DNA of 64,000 nucleotides, taken from contig NZ_BCTT01000005.1 in NCBI RefSeq assembly GCF_001590905.1, positions 310,001 through 374,000 of the forward strand. Direction: 5' to 3'. Source of the stretch: Serratia grimesii NBRC 13537 (lineage in GTDB: Bacteria; Pseudomonadota; Gammaproteobacteria; Enterobacterales; Enterobacteriaceae). The position numbers and the translations under genes are program-made. Position 1 is the stretch's first letter, and every line of letters starts with the position of its first letter. Of the stretch, positions 1-9,240 are shown in pieces. The notes beneath the pieces are model-generated. The model made no database searches. It was not told the origin of the DNA and worked only from the letters and a program-made list of their open reading frames with translations.

Positions 1-84
1 CAGCCAGCGCTGGAAGGTGGCCTCGTCTGGCAGACCGTTACTGTCTGCACAGGCAATCTGCAGATCCAAAATCACCTGACTCAT
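1..84 (-). CDS. ybeY: Endoribonuclease YbeY (partial, 5' end only)
   Basis: Only the first 28 codons are present; the gene runs off the left edge of the window. The N-terminus reads [20 protein letters not shown], which matches the start of E. coli YbeY, a zinc-dependent endoribonuclease of 16S rRNA 3'-end maturation and late ribosome quality control. The catalytic His region is outside the window. The ATG overlaps the ybeZ stop codon (ATGA), so the two genes are translationally coupled, as in the conserved miaB-ybeZ-ybeY-ybeX-lnt order. Confidence 0.9.
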   Translation of the reverse strand, partial: MSQVILDLQIACADSNGLPDEATFQRWL

Positions 85-1136
85 GGTATCTCCTGCTCGG
101 AGGCGATAGTCGCCTCGCGCTTACGTTGTTCGTTAATGGCGTCTTTGCGTTTCTGTTCGGCGGCTTCCCAGGCTTCATAGGCGATCACCACGCGGGCAAC
201 GACCGGATGTCGCACCACATCTTCGCTGTGGAAGAAGTTGAAGCTCAGCTCTTCGACGTCCGCCAGCACTTCCATCGCGTGGCGCAGGCCGGATTTTTGG
301 TTGCGTGGCAGGTCTACCTGCGTCACGTCACCGGTAATCACCGCTTTTGAGTTGAAGCCGATACGCGTCAGGAACATCTTCATCTGTTCGATGGTGGTGT
401 TCTGGCTTTCATCAAGGATGATAAACGCATCGTTGAGGGTACGACCGCGCATATAGGCCAGCGGCGCAACTTCAATCACATTGCGTTCAATCAGCTTTTC
501 TACACGCTCGAAGCCCAGCATTTCAAACAGGGCGTCGTACAAAGGGCGCAGGTAAGGATCGACCTTTTGACTCAGATCCCCGGGCAGGAAGCCCAGTTTT
601 TCACCGGCCTCGACGGCAGGACGAGTCAGCAGAATACGACGAATGTCCTGACGTTCCAGTGCATCTACCGCGGCAGCAACCGCCAGATAGGTCTTACCGG
701 TCCCCGCAGGGCCGATGCCGAAGGTAATGTCATGATCGAGAATATTGGCGATGTACTGTGCCTGGTTCGGCGTACGCGGTTTCACCATGCCACGTTTGGT
801 TTTAATGGTGACGGCTTTACCGTAATCCGGCACGCTGTCAGCAACCTGTTCCAGCACCCGACTTTCTTTGATAGCCAGATGAATCTGTTCCGGATCGATA
901 TCCGGAATGACACCGCGGATAGGGGAGGTGTCCACATACAGGTGGCGCAGAATATCGGCGGCGGCAACCACGCACGGGTTCTTGCCAATCAGCTTAAAAC
1001 GATTGTCACGGCGGTTGATCTCAATACCCAACCGGCGTTCGAGTTGTTTGATGTTCTCATCAAACGGGCCGCACAGGCTGAGTAATCGCTTATTGTCTGC
1101 CGGCTCTAACAAAATTTCTTGTGTTGCGACGTTCAA
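81..1136 (-). CDS. ybeZ: PhoH-like ATPase YbeZ
   Basis: PhoH-family P-loop NTPase of 351 aa, a functional partner of YbeY in rRNA and ribosome metabolism. The Walker A motif GPAGTGKT and a Walker B-like segment FIILDESQN are present, and the sequence is nearly colinear with E. coli YbeZ (346 aa). No ATG fits. Two in-frame TTG codons lie at 1148 and 1136; the one at 1136 is preceded at good distance by GAGGA and gives [12 protein letters not shown], which lines up with the E. coli N-terminus, so it is chosen here. The stop overlaps the ybeY start. Confidence 0.92.
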   Translation of the reverse strand: MNVATQEILLEPADNKRLLSLCGPFDENIKQLERRLGIEINRRDNRFKLIGKNPCVVAAADILRHLYVDTSPIRGVIPDIDPEQIHLAIKESRVLEQVADSVPDYGKAVTIKTKRGMVKPRTPNQAQYIANILDHDITFGIGPAGTGKTYLAVAAAVDALERQDIRRILLTRPAVEAGEKLGFLPGDLSQKVDPYLRPLYDALFEMLGFERVEKLIERNVIEVAPLAYMRGRTLNDAFIILDESQNTTIEQMKMFLTRIGFNSKAVITGDVTQVDLPRNQKSGLRHAMEVLADVEELSFNFFHSEDVVRHPVVARVVIAYEAWEAAEQKRKDAINEQRKREATIASEQEIP

Positions 1137-1298
1137 ACTATTCCTCAAGGCTCATATCGGGCCTGGTTGATTTTCGGTACGCGCATTCAGGGCAAAACCT
1201 GAGGTTCTCTACCTTGAATTATTCATGGTGCGACGCACTGGCGCAAGTTTACCCATGATCTATCTGTGCGCCGACGGCGAAATTCAAGGGCTGATAGA

Positions 1299-1325
1299 GG
1301 AAAAACGCGGCCTAAACAGCCGCGT
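1299..1325 (-). terminator. Rho-independent terminator downstream of yjdM
   Basis: A 7-bp perfect stem (ACGCGGC at 1305-1311 with GCCGCGT at 1319-1325) is followed on the minus strand by a T run. It lies 27 bp beyond the yjdM stop and separates it from ybeZ. Confidence 0.75.
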
Positions 1326-1351
1326 AATAACGTGAGAATAATGTCTGCGGA

Positions 1352-1687
1352 TCAGTTCTTTTTCACGAACTCGGATTTCAGCTTCATTTGACCAAACCCA
1401 TCGATCTTACAGTCGATGTTGTGGTCGCCTTCCACCAGGCGGATGTTCTTCACCTTGGTGCCAATCTTCAGCATTGAAGAGCTACCTTTGACCTTCAGAT
1501 CTTTTACCACGGTCACGGCGTCGCCGTCGGCCAGCAGGTTGCCGTTGGCATCTTTGACAATCAGTGCATCGTTGTCTTCTGCTGGGGCGCTGTCGCTCCA
1601 CTCGTGGGCACATTCAGGACAGATGAACATGGCGTTGTCCTGATAGGTGTATTCGGAGTTGCACTTCGGGCAGTGTGGGAGTTGCAT
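1352..1687 (-). CDS. yjdM: Zinc-ribbon protein YjdM (PhnA family)
   Basis: Small cytoplasmic protein of 111 aa, the same length as E. coli YjdM (formerly PhnA). An N-terminal zinc ribbon is visible as CPKC near residues 6-9 and CPEC near residues 24-27, followed by the conserved [12 protein letters not shown] and [20 protein letters not shown] core and the C-terminus LKSEFVKKN. The family was named for the phosphonate region, but a phosphonoacetate hydrolase activity of the E. coli protein is not supported and its role is unknown. It sits between miaB and ybeZ, which are adjacent in E. coli, and is followed by its own terminator. Confidence 0.92.
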   Translation of the reverse strand: MQLPHCPKCNSEYTYQDNAMFICPECAHEWSDSAPAEDNDALIVKDANGNLLADGDAVTVVKDLKVKGSSSMLKIGTKVKNIRLVEGDHNIDCKIDGFGQMKLKSEFVKKN

Positions 1688-1825
1688 GTTATGTCGCCTC
1701 TTTAATCAAAAAAATAAAAAAAGAAAATTGCCGGGCGCGTGGCCCGACAGAGAAATAATAAGGATAAACATTATCGTGGCGGCGGGAAGCGCGACCGCCA
1801 CGTTTAGCGCCAGGCGAAAACAGCG

Positions 1826-3250
1826 TTAGGGTTGGTAGATGCCGACACCCAGAGCGTTTTCTTTGCGGGTACGGGCGATCACCGACTGCGGGGATTCATG
1901 TACGCGCAGATCCATCTGCTGTTCGGTACGCACCACTGCGCCACGCAGTGAGTTGGTCAAGACTTCGGTGATTTCCACATCGACGAACTGGCCGATCATG
2001 TCTGGCGTGCCTTCAAAATTCACCATGCGGTTGCATTCGGTACGACCGGCTAATTCCATCACGCTTTTGCGCGAGGTGCCTTCCACCAAAATGCGCTGTA
2101 CGGTACCCAGCATGCGACGACTGAACTGCAGGACCTGCTGATTGATGCGATCTTGCAGAATGTACAACCGCTGCTTTTTCTCTTCTTCGCTGACGTCATC
2201 AACCATATCGGCCGCCGGGGTGCCCGGACGTGACGAATAAATAAAGCTGAAGCTGGCGTCGAAGTTGATCTCGGCAATCAGGTTCATGGTCTGCTCGAAA
2301 TCGGCCTGGGTTTCGCCCGGGAAGCCGATGATGAAGTCTGAGCTGAGCTGAATGTTTGGACGCGCCTTGCGCAGTTTGCGAATGATCGCTTTGTATTCCA
2401 GTGCAGTGTGCGCACGCTTCATCATGGTCAGGATGCGATCTGAGCCACTCTGCACCGGCAGATGCAGGAAACTGACCAGCTCTGGCGTATCTTCATACAC
2501 GGCGATGATGTCGTCACTGAACTCGATCGGGTGGCTGGTGGTGAAACGGATGCGATCAATACCGTCAATGGCCGCCACCAGACGCAGCAGTTCAGCAAAC
2601 GAACAGATGTTGCCGTCGTAGGTGGCACCGCGGTAGGCGTTGACGTTCTGGCCAAGCAGGTTCACTTCCCGCACGCCTTGCGCTGCCAATTGTGCGATTT
2701 CGAACAGCACGTCGTCGCTTGGGCGGCTGACTTCTTCGCCGCGGGTATAAGGCACTACACAGAAGGTACAGTACTTGTTGCAGCCTTCCATGATAGAGAC
2801 AAAGGCCGTTGGCCCCTCAGCGCGTGGTTCCGGTAGCCGATCGAATTTTTCGATTTCCGGGAAGCTGATGTCGACCACCGGGCTGCGAGTGCCCTGCACG
2901 TGGTTGATCATTTCCGGTAGGCGGTGCAGGGTCTGCGGACCGAACACCACGTCTACGCAGGGGGCACGCGTACGGATCAATTCACCTTCCTGGGAGGCGA
3001 CACAGCCGCCCACACCGATGATCAGCGCCGGGTTTTTCTCTTTCAATAATCTCCAGCGCCCCAGCATGGCGAAAACTTTCTCTTGCGCTTTTTCGCGGAT
3101 CGAGCAGGTGTTCAGCAGCAGCACGTCCGCTTCTTCGGCGTTTTCGGTCCACTCGAAGCCGTGCGTGCTGTTCAACAGGTCTGCCATTTTTGATGAATCG
3201 TATTCATTCATCTGGCAGCCCCAGGTCTTTATATGTAGTTTTTTCGTCAT
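1826..3250 (-). CDS. miaB: tRNA-2-methylthio-N6-dimethylallyladenosine synthase MiaB
   Basis: Radical SAM methylthiotransferase that adds the 2-methylthio group to i6A37 of tRNAs reading UNN codons. With the start at 3250 ([20 protein letters not shown]) it is 474 aa, exactly the E. coli length; an upstream extension of 36 codons has no family support. Visible features are the N-terminal UPF0004 domain with its cluster cysteines (TWGCQMN, LNTCSIR, VGGCVA), the radical SAM motif [16 protein letters not shown] with CxxxCxxC, and a C-terminal TRAM domain. It diverges from ubiF, as in E. coli. Confidence 0.96.
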   Translation of the reverse strand: MTKKLHIKTWGCQMNEYDSSKMADLLNSTHGFEWTENAEEADVLLLNTCSIREKAQEKVFAMLGRWRLLKEKNPALIIGVGGCVASQEGELIRTRAPCVDVVFGPQTLHRLPEMINHVQGTRSPVVDISFPEIEKFDRLPEPRAEGPTAFVSIMEGCNKYCTFCVVPYTRGEEVSRPSDDVLFEIAQLAAQGVREVNLLGQNVNAYRGATYDGNICSFAELLRLVAAIDGIDRIRFTTSHPIEFSDDIIAVYEDTPELVSFLHLPVQSGSDRILTMMKRAHTALEYKAIIRKLRKARPNIQLSSDFIIGFPGETQADFEQTMNLIAEINFDASFSFIYSSRPGTPAADMVDDVSEEEKKQRLYILQDRINQQVLQFSRRMLGTVQRILVEGTSRKSVMELAGRTECNRMVNFEGTPDMIGQFVDVEITEVLTNSLRGAVVRTEQQMDLRVHESPQSVIARTRKENALGVGIYQP

Positions 3251-3446
3251 TGACTTGCCATTACTCAGTGCGGAGCGAAAGTTGCGATACGCGACATGCA
3301 GGGTGCTATTGTAAACATTTGACGCCGTTGTGACCAGCGTGGGGAAAACGGCATGCAACCTGAAGCCAAATTAAAAATCCGTTACACTGATGCCAAACGC
3401 CATGCCGGTGGGGATGGCGATAATCCACTAAGAAAATATAGCCAAT

Positions 3447-4628
3447 ATGAACACTTCTCAAAAACGGTATGACGCCGTGGTGGTCGGGGGCGGAATGGTC
3501 GGTGCTGCCGCTGCTCTGGGGCTGGCGCAGGCCGGTTGGTCCGTGGCCTTGCTGGAACATCAGGCGCCGCAAGCGTTCGATGCGCAAAGTCCACCGGATC
3601 TGCGCATTTCTGCGATTGGCTGCACATCGGTGGGGTTACTCAAACAACTTGGTGCCTGGCCAGCGGTACAAGCCATGCGTACGGCACCGTATCGTCGCCT
3701 GGAAACCTGGGAGTGGGCATCTTCACGGGTGGCATTTGATGCCGTCTCGCTCGGTCTGCCTGAACTGGGTTTTATGGTGGAGAACCGCATTCTGCAACTG
3801 GCCCTGTGGCAACAATTAGAGCAATGCGAAAATCTGACGCTCTGCTGCCCCGCCAGACTGCGTTCTCTGCAACGTGCCGATAACCATTGGCAAGTGACAT
3901 TGGACTCTTCTGAGACGCTAGAGGCGCGTCTGGTGGTGGGGGCTGACGGTGCCAACTCACAGGTACGCAATTTGGTGGCTATTGGCACTAACGGTTGGCA
4001 GTATCGCCAGTCCTGCATGCTGATCACCGTCGATACCGGAGCACCGCAACAGGATGTGACCTGGCAGCAGTTTTTCCCTTCCGGGCCGCGTGCTTTCCTG
4101 CCGCTATATGATCAATGGGCTTCGTTGGTGTGGTACGACAGCCCACAACGCATCCGTCAGCTGCAAGCAATGCCGCCAGTGCAGTTGGAGCGGGAAATCG
4201 CAGAGGCGTTTCCTGCACGTCTGGGGGCGGTAAAAGTACATGCTGCCGGCTCGTTCCCACTGGCACGTCGACATGCTCAGCGTTATGTATTGCCAGGTTT
4301 GGTATTGCTCGGTGATGCGGCCCATACCATTAATCCACTGGCTGGACAGGGCGTTAACCTGGGCTATCGCGATGTGGAAGCGTTGTTGGCCGTAGTGAGT
4401 GATGCACGGGAGCAGGGCGAGGACTGGAGCAGCGAAGCGGTGCTAATGCGTTATCAGCGTCGTCGCCGTACCGATAATCTGCTGATGCAAAGTGGTATGG
4501 ATCTCTTTTATACCGCCTTTAGCAATAACTTGGCGCCGCTCAGCGTGGCTCGCAATATTGCACTGATGGCAGCTCAGCGGGCGGGCAAGCTGAAGGAGCA
4601 TGCGCTGAAATACGCGTTGGGGCTGTAG
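3447..4628 (+). CDS. ubiF: 2-octaprenyl-3-methyl-6-methoxy-1,4-benzoquinol hydroxylase UbiF
   Basis: FAD-dependent monooxygenase of ubiquinone biosynthesis, 393 aa (391 in E. coli). The N-terminal dinucleotide-binding fold VVVGGGMVGAAAALGLAQAG, the DG motif VVGADGANS near residues 163-171, and the C-terminal FAD motif GDAAHTINPLAGQGVNLGYRD are all intact. It hydroxylates the last ring position before the final O-methylation by UbiG. It is a single gene transcribed away from miaB and ends just before the terminator it shares with the convergent tRNA operon. Confidence 0.95.
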   Translation: MNTSQKRYDAVVVGGGMVGAAAALGLAQAGWSVALLEHQAPQAFDAQSPPDLRISAIGCTSVGLLKQLGAWPAVQAMRTAPYRRLETWEWASSRVAFDAVSLGLPELGFMVENRILQLALWQQLEQCENLTLCCPARLRSLQRADNHWQVTLDSSETLEARLVVGADGANSQVRNLVAIGTNGWQYRQSCMLITVDTGAPQQDVTWQQFFPSGPRAFLPLYDQWASLVWYDSPQRIRQLQAMPPVQLEREIAEAFPARLGAVKVHAAGSFPLARRHAQRYVLPGLVLLGDAAHTINPLAGQGVNLGYRDVEALLAVVSDAREQGEDWSSEAVLMRYQRRRRTDNLLMQSGMDLFYTAFSNNLAPLSVARNIALMAAQRAGKLKEHALKYALGL

Positions 4629-4694
4629 TGAGGTTTTCCTGTAGGGCGCAGTAGGTTGCGCCCGCATAACACGATTTCACCAAGCGCAGAAAAG

Positions 4695-4720
4695 CAAAAA
4701 GCCCGCCGAAGCGGGCTTTT
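4695..4720. terminator. Bidirectional terminator between ubiF and the tRNA operon
   Basis: A GC-rich stem (GCCCGC at 4701-4706 with GCGGGC at 4711-4716, extended by AA/TT) with a CGAA loop is flanked by an A run on the left and T residues on the right. It can terminate both ubiF (plus) and the tRNA transcript (minus). Confidence 0.8.
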
Positions 4721-4727
4721 CTAAATG

Positions 4728-4802
4728 TGGCTGGGGTGCCAGGATTCGAACCTGGGTATGCTGGTATCAGAAACCAGAGCCTTACCGCTTGGCGACACCC
4801 CA
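4728..4802 (-). tRNA. tRNA-Gln(CTG)
   Basis: 75 nt with encoded CCA (complement of 4728-4730). The anticodon loop TTCTGAT is closed by a CTGGT/ACCAG stem, giving anticodon CTG. The acceptor stem TGGGGTG/CACCCCA and the T-loop GTTCGAATC are intact. It is the last gene of the operon. Confidence 0.97.
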
Positions 4803-4821
4803 ATGGTGTGACAGTAAAATA

Positions 4822-4898
4822 TGGTGGCTACGACGGGATTTGAACCTGTGACCCCATCATTATGAGTGATGTGCTCTAACCAGCTGAGCTACGTAGCC
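4822..4898 (-). tRNA. tRNA-Met(CAT), elongator
   Basis: 77 nt with encoded CCA. It begins GGCTACGTAGCTCAG and has anticodon loop CTCATAA (CAT). The sequence resembles the E. coli metT/metU elongator tRNA and lacks the unpaired first acceptor base of initiator tRNA. Confidence 0.97.
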
Positions 4899-4936
4899 AT
4901 TTGTCGATATTTTACTTTCAAAGTCAAAAGTGATGA

Positions 4937-5011
4937 TGGCTGGGGTACCTGGATTCGAACCAGGGAATGCTGGTATCAAAAACCAGTGCCTTACCGCTTG
5001 GCGATACCCCA
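4937..5011 (-). tRNA. tRNA-Gln(TTG), copy 2
   Basis: 75 nt with encoded CCA and anticodon loop TTTTGAT (TTG). It is nearly identical to the next Gln tRNA in the operon and differs mainly in the T-arm/variable region (CCAGGGA versus CCAGGGT on the plus strand). Confidence 0.97.
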
Positions 5012-5054
5012 TCAACATGTTTAACTTTTTTTTTAGCATCGACCATTTAAAAAA

Positions 5055-5129
5055 TGGCTGGGGTACCTGGATTCGAACCAGGGTATGCTGGTATCAAAAA
5101 CCAGTGCCTTACCGCTTGGCGATACCCCA
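5055..5129 (-). tRNA. tRNA-Gln(TTG), copy 1
   Basis: 75 nt with encoded CCA and anticodon TTG in the loop TTTTGAT. Its tandem near-duplicate lies 43 bp downstream in the same transcript. Confidence 0.97.
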
Positions 5130-5157
5130 TTAGATGCCTGCAACTCGATGAATGAAA

Positions 5158-5242
5158 TGGTGCGGGAGGCGAGACTTGAACTCGCACACCTTGCGGCGCT
5201 AGAACCTAAATCTAGTGCGTCTACCAATTTCGCCACTCCCGC
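5158..5242 (-). tRNA. tRNA-Leu(TAG)
   Basis: 85 nt with encoded CCA, beginning GCGGGAGTGGCGAAATTGG. It has the long class II variable arm and anticodon loop TTTAGGT (TAG), and corresponds to E. coli leuW by sequence and operon position. Confidence 0.97.
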
Positions 5243-5250
5243 AAAAAAGA

Positions 5251-5327
5251 TGGTGGCTACGACGGGATTTGAACCTGTGACCCCATCATTATGAGTGATG
5301 TGCTCTAACCAGCTGAGCTACGTAGCC
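5251..5327 (-). tRNA. tRNA-Met(CAT), elongator (promoter-proximal)
   Basis: 77 nt with encoded CCA. It looks identical over its length to the Met tRNA at 4822-4898. It is the first gene of the operon, starting about 40 bp after the -10 element. Confidence 0.97.
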
Positions 5328-5366
5328 ATCTTTTTTCGCGCAACCTTCATCGGCGTTGCGGGGCGC

Positions 5367-5395
5367 ATTATGCGTATATGGCCGTTTTGCGTCAA
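5367..5395 (-). promoter_or_regulatory. sigma70 promoter of the tRNA operon with a GC-rich discriminator
   Basis: On the minus strand there is a -35 TTGACG (5395-5390), a 17-bp spacer and a -10 CATAAT (5372-5367), followed directly by GCGCCCCGC. A near-consensus promoter with a GC-rich discriminator is typical of stable-RNA promoters under stringent control. Confidence 0.8.
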
Positions 5396-5499
5396 CAAGT
5401 TTTTTCCCAAAAAAGCGACCTGATGTGTTGTTTGTCTGGGTTGTGAACAGTATGGCGATAAAATCATCAATTCAGGCGATTAATGGTTGAAAACATCAA

Positions 5500-5527
5500 C
5501 AAAAAGGCGGACCCGAAGGCCCGCCCA
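5500..5527 (-). terminator. Rho-independent terminator of asnB
   Basis: On the minus strand a GGGCGGGCC-type stem with a TTCGG loop is followed by a T run (plus-strand AAAAA at 5501-5505). It begins about 20 bp after the asnB stop codon. Confidence 0.8.
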
Positions 5528-5547
5528 AGGAATAAAACGTCGGACGA

Positions 5548-7212
5548 TTATTTGTAGGCGGCTTGGTGAACGCCGACTGCACGACCAGAAGGATCGTCCA
5601 TCTTTTTGAATGACTCATCCCATTCGATGGCTTTCGCTGAAGAGCAGGCCACTGACGGGCCGCCTGGTACGCATTCGGCCGCGCTTGGCAGTGGGAACAA
5701 CTCTTCAAAGATTTCGCGATACAGGTAGCCTTCTTTGGACGCAGGCGTGTTGTACGGGAAACGGAAACGTGCGGTTTCGAGCTGTTGATCGCTGATTTGC
5801 TTGGCAGCGACTTCTTTCAGCGTGTCGATCCAGCTGTAACCAACGCCGTCGGAGAACTGCTCTTTCTGGCGCCAGGCCACGCTGGCAGGCAGATAGGACT
5901 CAAAACATTCGCGCAGGATATGTTTTTCCATTTTGCCATTGCCGCACATTTTGTCTTTCGGGTTGATACGCATCGCTATGTCGAGGAATTTTTTATCCAG
6001 GAAGGGTACGCGTGCTTCTACACCCCAGGCAGACATTGCTTTATTCGCGCGAGCACAGTCAAACATATGTAGTGCCAGCAGCTTACGTACGGTTTCGTCA
6101 TGGAATTCGCGTGCATCCGGCGCCTTATGGAAGTACAGGTAGCCACCGAACACTTCGTCTGCTCCCTCGCCAGACAGCACCATCTTGATACCCATCGCTT
6201 TGATCTTGCGTGACATCAGGTACATCGGGGTCGAGGCGCGAATGGTTGTCACGTCATAGGTTTCGATGTGATAAATCACGTCGCGAATGGCATCCAGGCC
6301 TTCTTGCACGGTGAAATGAATTTCATGGTGCACGGTGCCCAGGTGGTTTGCTACTTCCTGCGCGGCACGCAGGTCTGGGGAGCCATCTAAACCGACGGCG
6401 AATGAATGCAGTTGCGGCCACCAGGCTTCGCTGCGCTCTTGATCTTCCACGCGGCGTGCGGCGTATTTTTTGGTAATGGCGGAAATTACGGAAGAGTCCA
6501 GGCCGCCAGACAACAGTACGCCGTAGGGCACGTCGGACATCAGGTGACTTTTCACCGAGTCTTCCAGTGCGTTGCGCAGGGCATTGGCGTCGGTGACGTT
6601 GTCTTTGACATTGTCGTAATCGAACCAGTCACGCTGGTAATATTCGCGGATCTCGCCGTCCTGACTCCACAGATAGCTGCCTGCCGGGAATTCTTTAATG
6701 GTGCGGCAAACTGGCACCAACGCTTTCATTTCAGAGGCGACATACAGGTTGCCGAATTCATCATGGCCCATGTACAGCGGGATAATACCCAGATGATCAC
6801 GGCCAATCAGATAAGCGTCTTTTTCTGAATCATAGAGTGCGAAGGCGAACATGCCCTGTAGATCGTCGAGGAAATCGGTGCCTTTCTCTTGGTACAGCGC
6901 CAGGATCACTTCACAGTCGGAGCCGGTCTGGAACGCATAGCGATCGCTCAGTTGTTGGCGCAGCGCCTGGTGGTTGTAAATCTCACCGTTAACAGCCAGA
7001 ACGTGGGTATGTGCCGCGTTGTACAGCGGTTGTGCGCCATTGTTGACGTCGACAATCGATAGGCGCTCATGCACCAGAATGGCTTTATCGCTGGCGTAAA
7101 CACCGGACCAATCCGGCCCGCGGTGGCGCATGAGACGGGACAGCTCCAATGCTTTTTTACGCAGTTCAACGGGATCAGACTTCAGATCGAGCACACCGAA
7201 AATAGAACACAT
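5548..7212 (-). CDS. asnB: Asparagine synthetase B (glutamine-hydrolysing)
   Basis: Converts aspartate, glutamine and ATP to asparagine and glutamate. It is 554 aa, the E. coli length. The N-terminus MCSIFGVLD exposes Cys2, the glutaminase nucleophile, after Met removal. The class II amidotransferase domain (about 1-200, with RHRGPDWSG and VNGEIYNH) is followed by the ATP-pyrophosphatase synthetase domain with LLSGGLDSS near residue 233. In E. coli asnB directly follows the nag operon; here chiC lies between them. It has its own terminator. Confidence 0.96.
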   Translation of the reverse strand: MCSIFGVLDLKSDPVELRKKALELSRLMRHRGPDWSGVYASDKAILVHERLSIVDVNNGAQPLYNAAHTHVLAVNGEIYNHQALRQQLSDRYAFQTGSDCEVILALYQEKGTDFLDDLQGMFAFALYDSEKDAYLIGRDHLGIIPLYMGHDEFGNLYVASEMKALVPVCRTIKEFPAGSYLWSQDGEIREYYQRDWFDYDNVKDNVTDANALRNALEDSVKSHLMSDVPYGVLLSGGLDSSVISAITKKYAARRVEDQERSEAWWPQLHSFAVGLDGSPDLRAAQEVANHLGTVHHEIHFTVQEGLDAIRDVIYHIETYDVTTIRASTPMYLMSRKIKAMGIKMVLSGEGADEVFGGYLYFHKAPDAREFHDETVRKLLALHMFDCARANKAMSAWGVEARVPFLDKKFLDIAMRINPKDKMCGNGKMEKHILRECFESYLPASVAWRQKEQFSDGVGYSWIDTLKEVAAKQISDQQLETARFRFPYNTPASKEGYLYREIFEELFPLPSAAECVPGGPSVACSSAKAIEWDESFKKMDDPSGRAVGVHQAAYK

Positions 7213-7461
7213 ATACCGACTCTCCTAACGACTTTTATAGACTGTGATGTTGTTTTTGCTGTTATAGGCAGCATGGTCGGCTCATCAATGATGGCGCGCT
7301 TTTGCTGCGTTGTGTTTATGAAAATGCGTCAAAACCAACAGGGGATGCAAGCGTTTTAGCGCTGCGCTAGAAAATAGTTGTTTGGGGTAGGGTGAATATT
7401 AGCGGATGTTCGGTTAATGATGGTTAAAATTAACGATAATGCAATTTTTTGATGAATAGAT

Positions 7462-7490
7462 GAGTTGCCGGAGAATTTTACCGGCAACTC
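7462..7490 (-). terminator. Hairpin downstream of chiC
   Basis: A 10-bp perfect inverted repeat (GAGTTGCCGG at 7462-7471, CCGGCAACTC at 7481-7490) lies 12 bp past the chiC stop. There is no clean T run, so it may stabilise the 3' end rather than terminate strongly. Confidence 0.55.
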
Positions 7491-7501
7491 ATTGCGGACT
7501 A

Positions 7502-8956
7502 TCAGGCAGTCAACTGCCAGAGTGTGAAGGCTGCATCCGGTGTCCATCCGGCGTTAGAGGTGTGTGCTTGCAGGCAGGTGTATTTCTTTCCTTTGTAGGT
7601 CACTAGATCACCGGTTTTGTAGCTGTGGTTGTTTTGCCATTCAGTGACACCAGGATCCGGAGGCGTGCTGCCGTCAGCCGTTTTCACGGCGAGTGCACTG
7701 CTCGGCAATGAGGTGTTGCCCTTGTTATCGGTAGTGGTGACAAAATAACTGTATTGCGTTGCCGGTGTGAGACCGCTGTCTTGCAGTGACAAACCACCGG
7801 TTTGGCCGATCGCGGTGCCGTTACGATAAACCGTATATTGGCTGACCGGATTGGCGCTGTTGGCCGCCGCCCAGTTCAGCGTAAGGGATGTAGACGTTAT
7901 CGCGCTGGCGTTTAACGCCGTTGGCGCATCAGGCTTTCCCGGCGGTGGTGTTACACCTCCCTGGATGAGTGCGGCATAACGTGTTTTGAATTCCCAGTTA
8001 TAGGCCACACCGGCTTTGCTCTTGCCATTGTCCCAGTTAACCGACCAGGTCATCAGACCTTTGATAGACAGCCCTTTGGCATCAAGGCGTGCAAAGGCGT
8101 TATATACGGCTTGCTTGTCGACCACATACCCGGTAGCGGCTGCATCATTGTTGGTTGGCAAGCCGATAACAAACTTGGACGCAGGGATTTTGGTGTAACC
8201 ACGGGTGCCAGTAACCAGACTTTCCGTCAGGTAATACAGAAAATCTTCTTTCATGGCATCATTATTTTGAGTGATCCAGGCACCTTTACCACCATTGGCT
8301 TCATCGACCCAGATCCCATCACCGCCCTGATTATAATATTGTGGCGCGATAAAGTCGTAATAACCCTCGAGTGCATTAATATAATCCAGGTAAGTGCCGT
8401 TGGTACGTAAATAAGGGAATTCTGGCGCCATGCTGACAATGAAGTTTTTGCCTTCTGCTGCATAATGTGTTTTTACTTTTTTCAATGCTGCTGGTAAGAC
8501 GGTCTTATTATTAGCAGCGCCAATGGCGGCTTGTTCCAGATCGATGTCCAAACCATCAAAACCGTAGGTTTCCACCAAACGGATAATTTCATTAGCAAGC
8601 CGGTCTTCGTCGCCGGTTTTCAGGTCGATGTGAGCGTCAGCACCGCCCAATGAAATCAGCACCGCACGGCCCTGGCTGTTCAGTACGCCGACCTGACGGC
8701 GGAACTCGGCATCAGACAGGTTGTAAGGCTTGAAAGTTGGGATACCTTCGCCTTTCATAAATGCCACAGCAACCACGTTATATTCAGCCGGGATGTCTGT
8801 CAGGTTCATATTGGCGAACTGACCTTGCTGGTAACCGTCACTGGCGCCTGCGGCCCAGTTATGCCAAAAGCCCATCATGATTTTCTTATTGGACATGTCT
8901 GGCATGATTGTGGCGTCATCTGCGACTTGTGCATTAATAATATTATTGGTGCTCAT
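7502..8956 (-). CDS. chiC: Chitinase C (GH18 + FnIII + CBM5/12)
   Basis: Non-processive endo-acting chitinase of the ChiC/ChiC1 type. In this 484-aa protein the GH18 barrel spans about residues 24-335 with the catalytic motif DGLDIDLE (acid Glu141). A Pro-rich hinge follows (GVTPPPGKP, about 334-342), then a fibronectin III domain (about 343-425), a second Pro linker and a C-terminal CBM5/12 chitin-binding domain (about 437-484, with EWQNNHSYKTGDLVTYKGK and its aromatic residues). There is no classical signal peptide, as for S. marcescens ChiC. Compared with the S. marcescens sequence as remembered, a loop near residues 219-226 (EANGGKGA) is about 4 aa longer. The start has GAGG at good distance. 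It is downstream of nagD but has its own 284-bp upstream region. Confidence 0.95.
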   Translation of the reverse strand: MSTNNIINAQVADDATIMPDMSNKKIMMGFWHNWAAGASDGYQQGQFANMNLTDIPAEYNVVAVAFMKGEGIPTFKPYNLSDAEFRRQVGVLNSQGRAVLISLGGADAHIDLKTGDEDRLANEIIRLVETYGFDGLDIDLEQAAIGAANNKTVLPAALKKVKTHYAAEGKNFIVSMAPEFPYLRTNGTYLDYINALEGYYDFIAPQYYNQGGDGIWVDEANGGKGAWITQNNDAMKEDFLYYLTESLVTGTRGYTKIPASKFVIGLPTNNDAAATGYVVDKQAVYNAFARLDAKGLSIKGLMTWSVNWDNGKSKAGVAYNWEFKTRYAALIQGGVTPPPGKPDAPTALNASAITSTSLTLNWAAANSANPVSQYTVYRNGTAIGQTGGLSLQDSGLTPATQYSYFVTTTDNKGNTSLPSSALAVKTADGSTPPDPGVTEWQNNHSYKTGDLVTYKGKKYTCLQAHTSNAGWTPDAAFTLWQLTA

Positions 8957-9192
8957 GGTAACCTCGTTATTTTAGGTAAGATTATTTCCACTTGCCGTCA
9001 ATAGGGATTATTGGCGGGGCGTAAATATATAGTGCGGATTTTTAACGAAGATGGAGTGAAACCTTTAGCGGGCAATAATAAATTAAATTCAACGTGGGGG
9101 AATATAGCCTAAAAATAGGAATATCCTTGATAAGACAAATTTGTAAGTTCACGGAGACATAGATAATTGTGTGGCTGGGCGCATAAACGCAG

Positions 9193-9234
9193 CCTCAAGT
9201 ATGACGGGTATAAGGGTGGCCGTAATGGCCACCA
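9193..9234. repeat. Dispersed-repeat remnant plus hairpin downstream of nagD
   Basis: The segment CAGCCTCAAGTATGACGGG followed by TATA resembles the right end of the element at 62205-62331. Next to it a 7-bp stem (GGTGGCC at about 9215-9221, GGCCACC at about 9227-9233) lies just past the nagD stop and may act as a weak terminator of the nag operon. This and the chiC upstream sequence are all that is visible between nagD and chiC. Confidence 0.5.
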
Positions 9235-9240
9235 CAGGCA

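Noticed and set aside
1826-3358. MiaB with a 36-residue N-terminal extension
   Set aside because: The extension is not in the family; the ATG at 3250 gives the standard 474-aa length.
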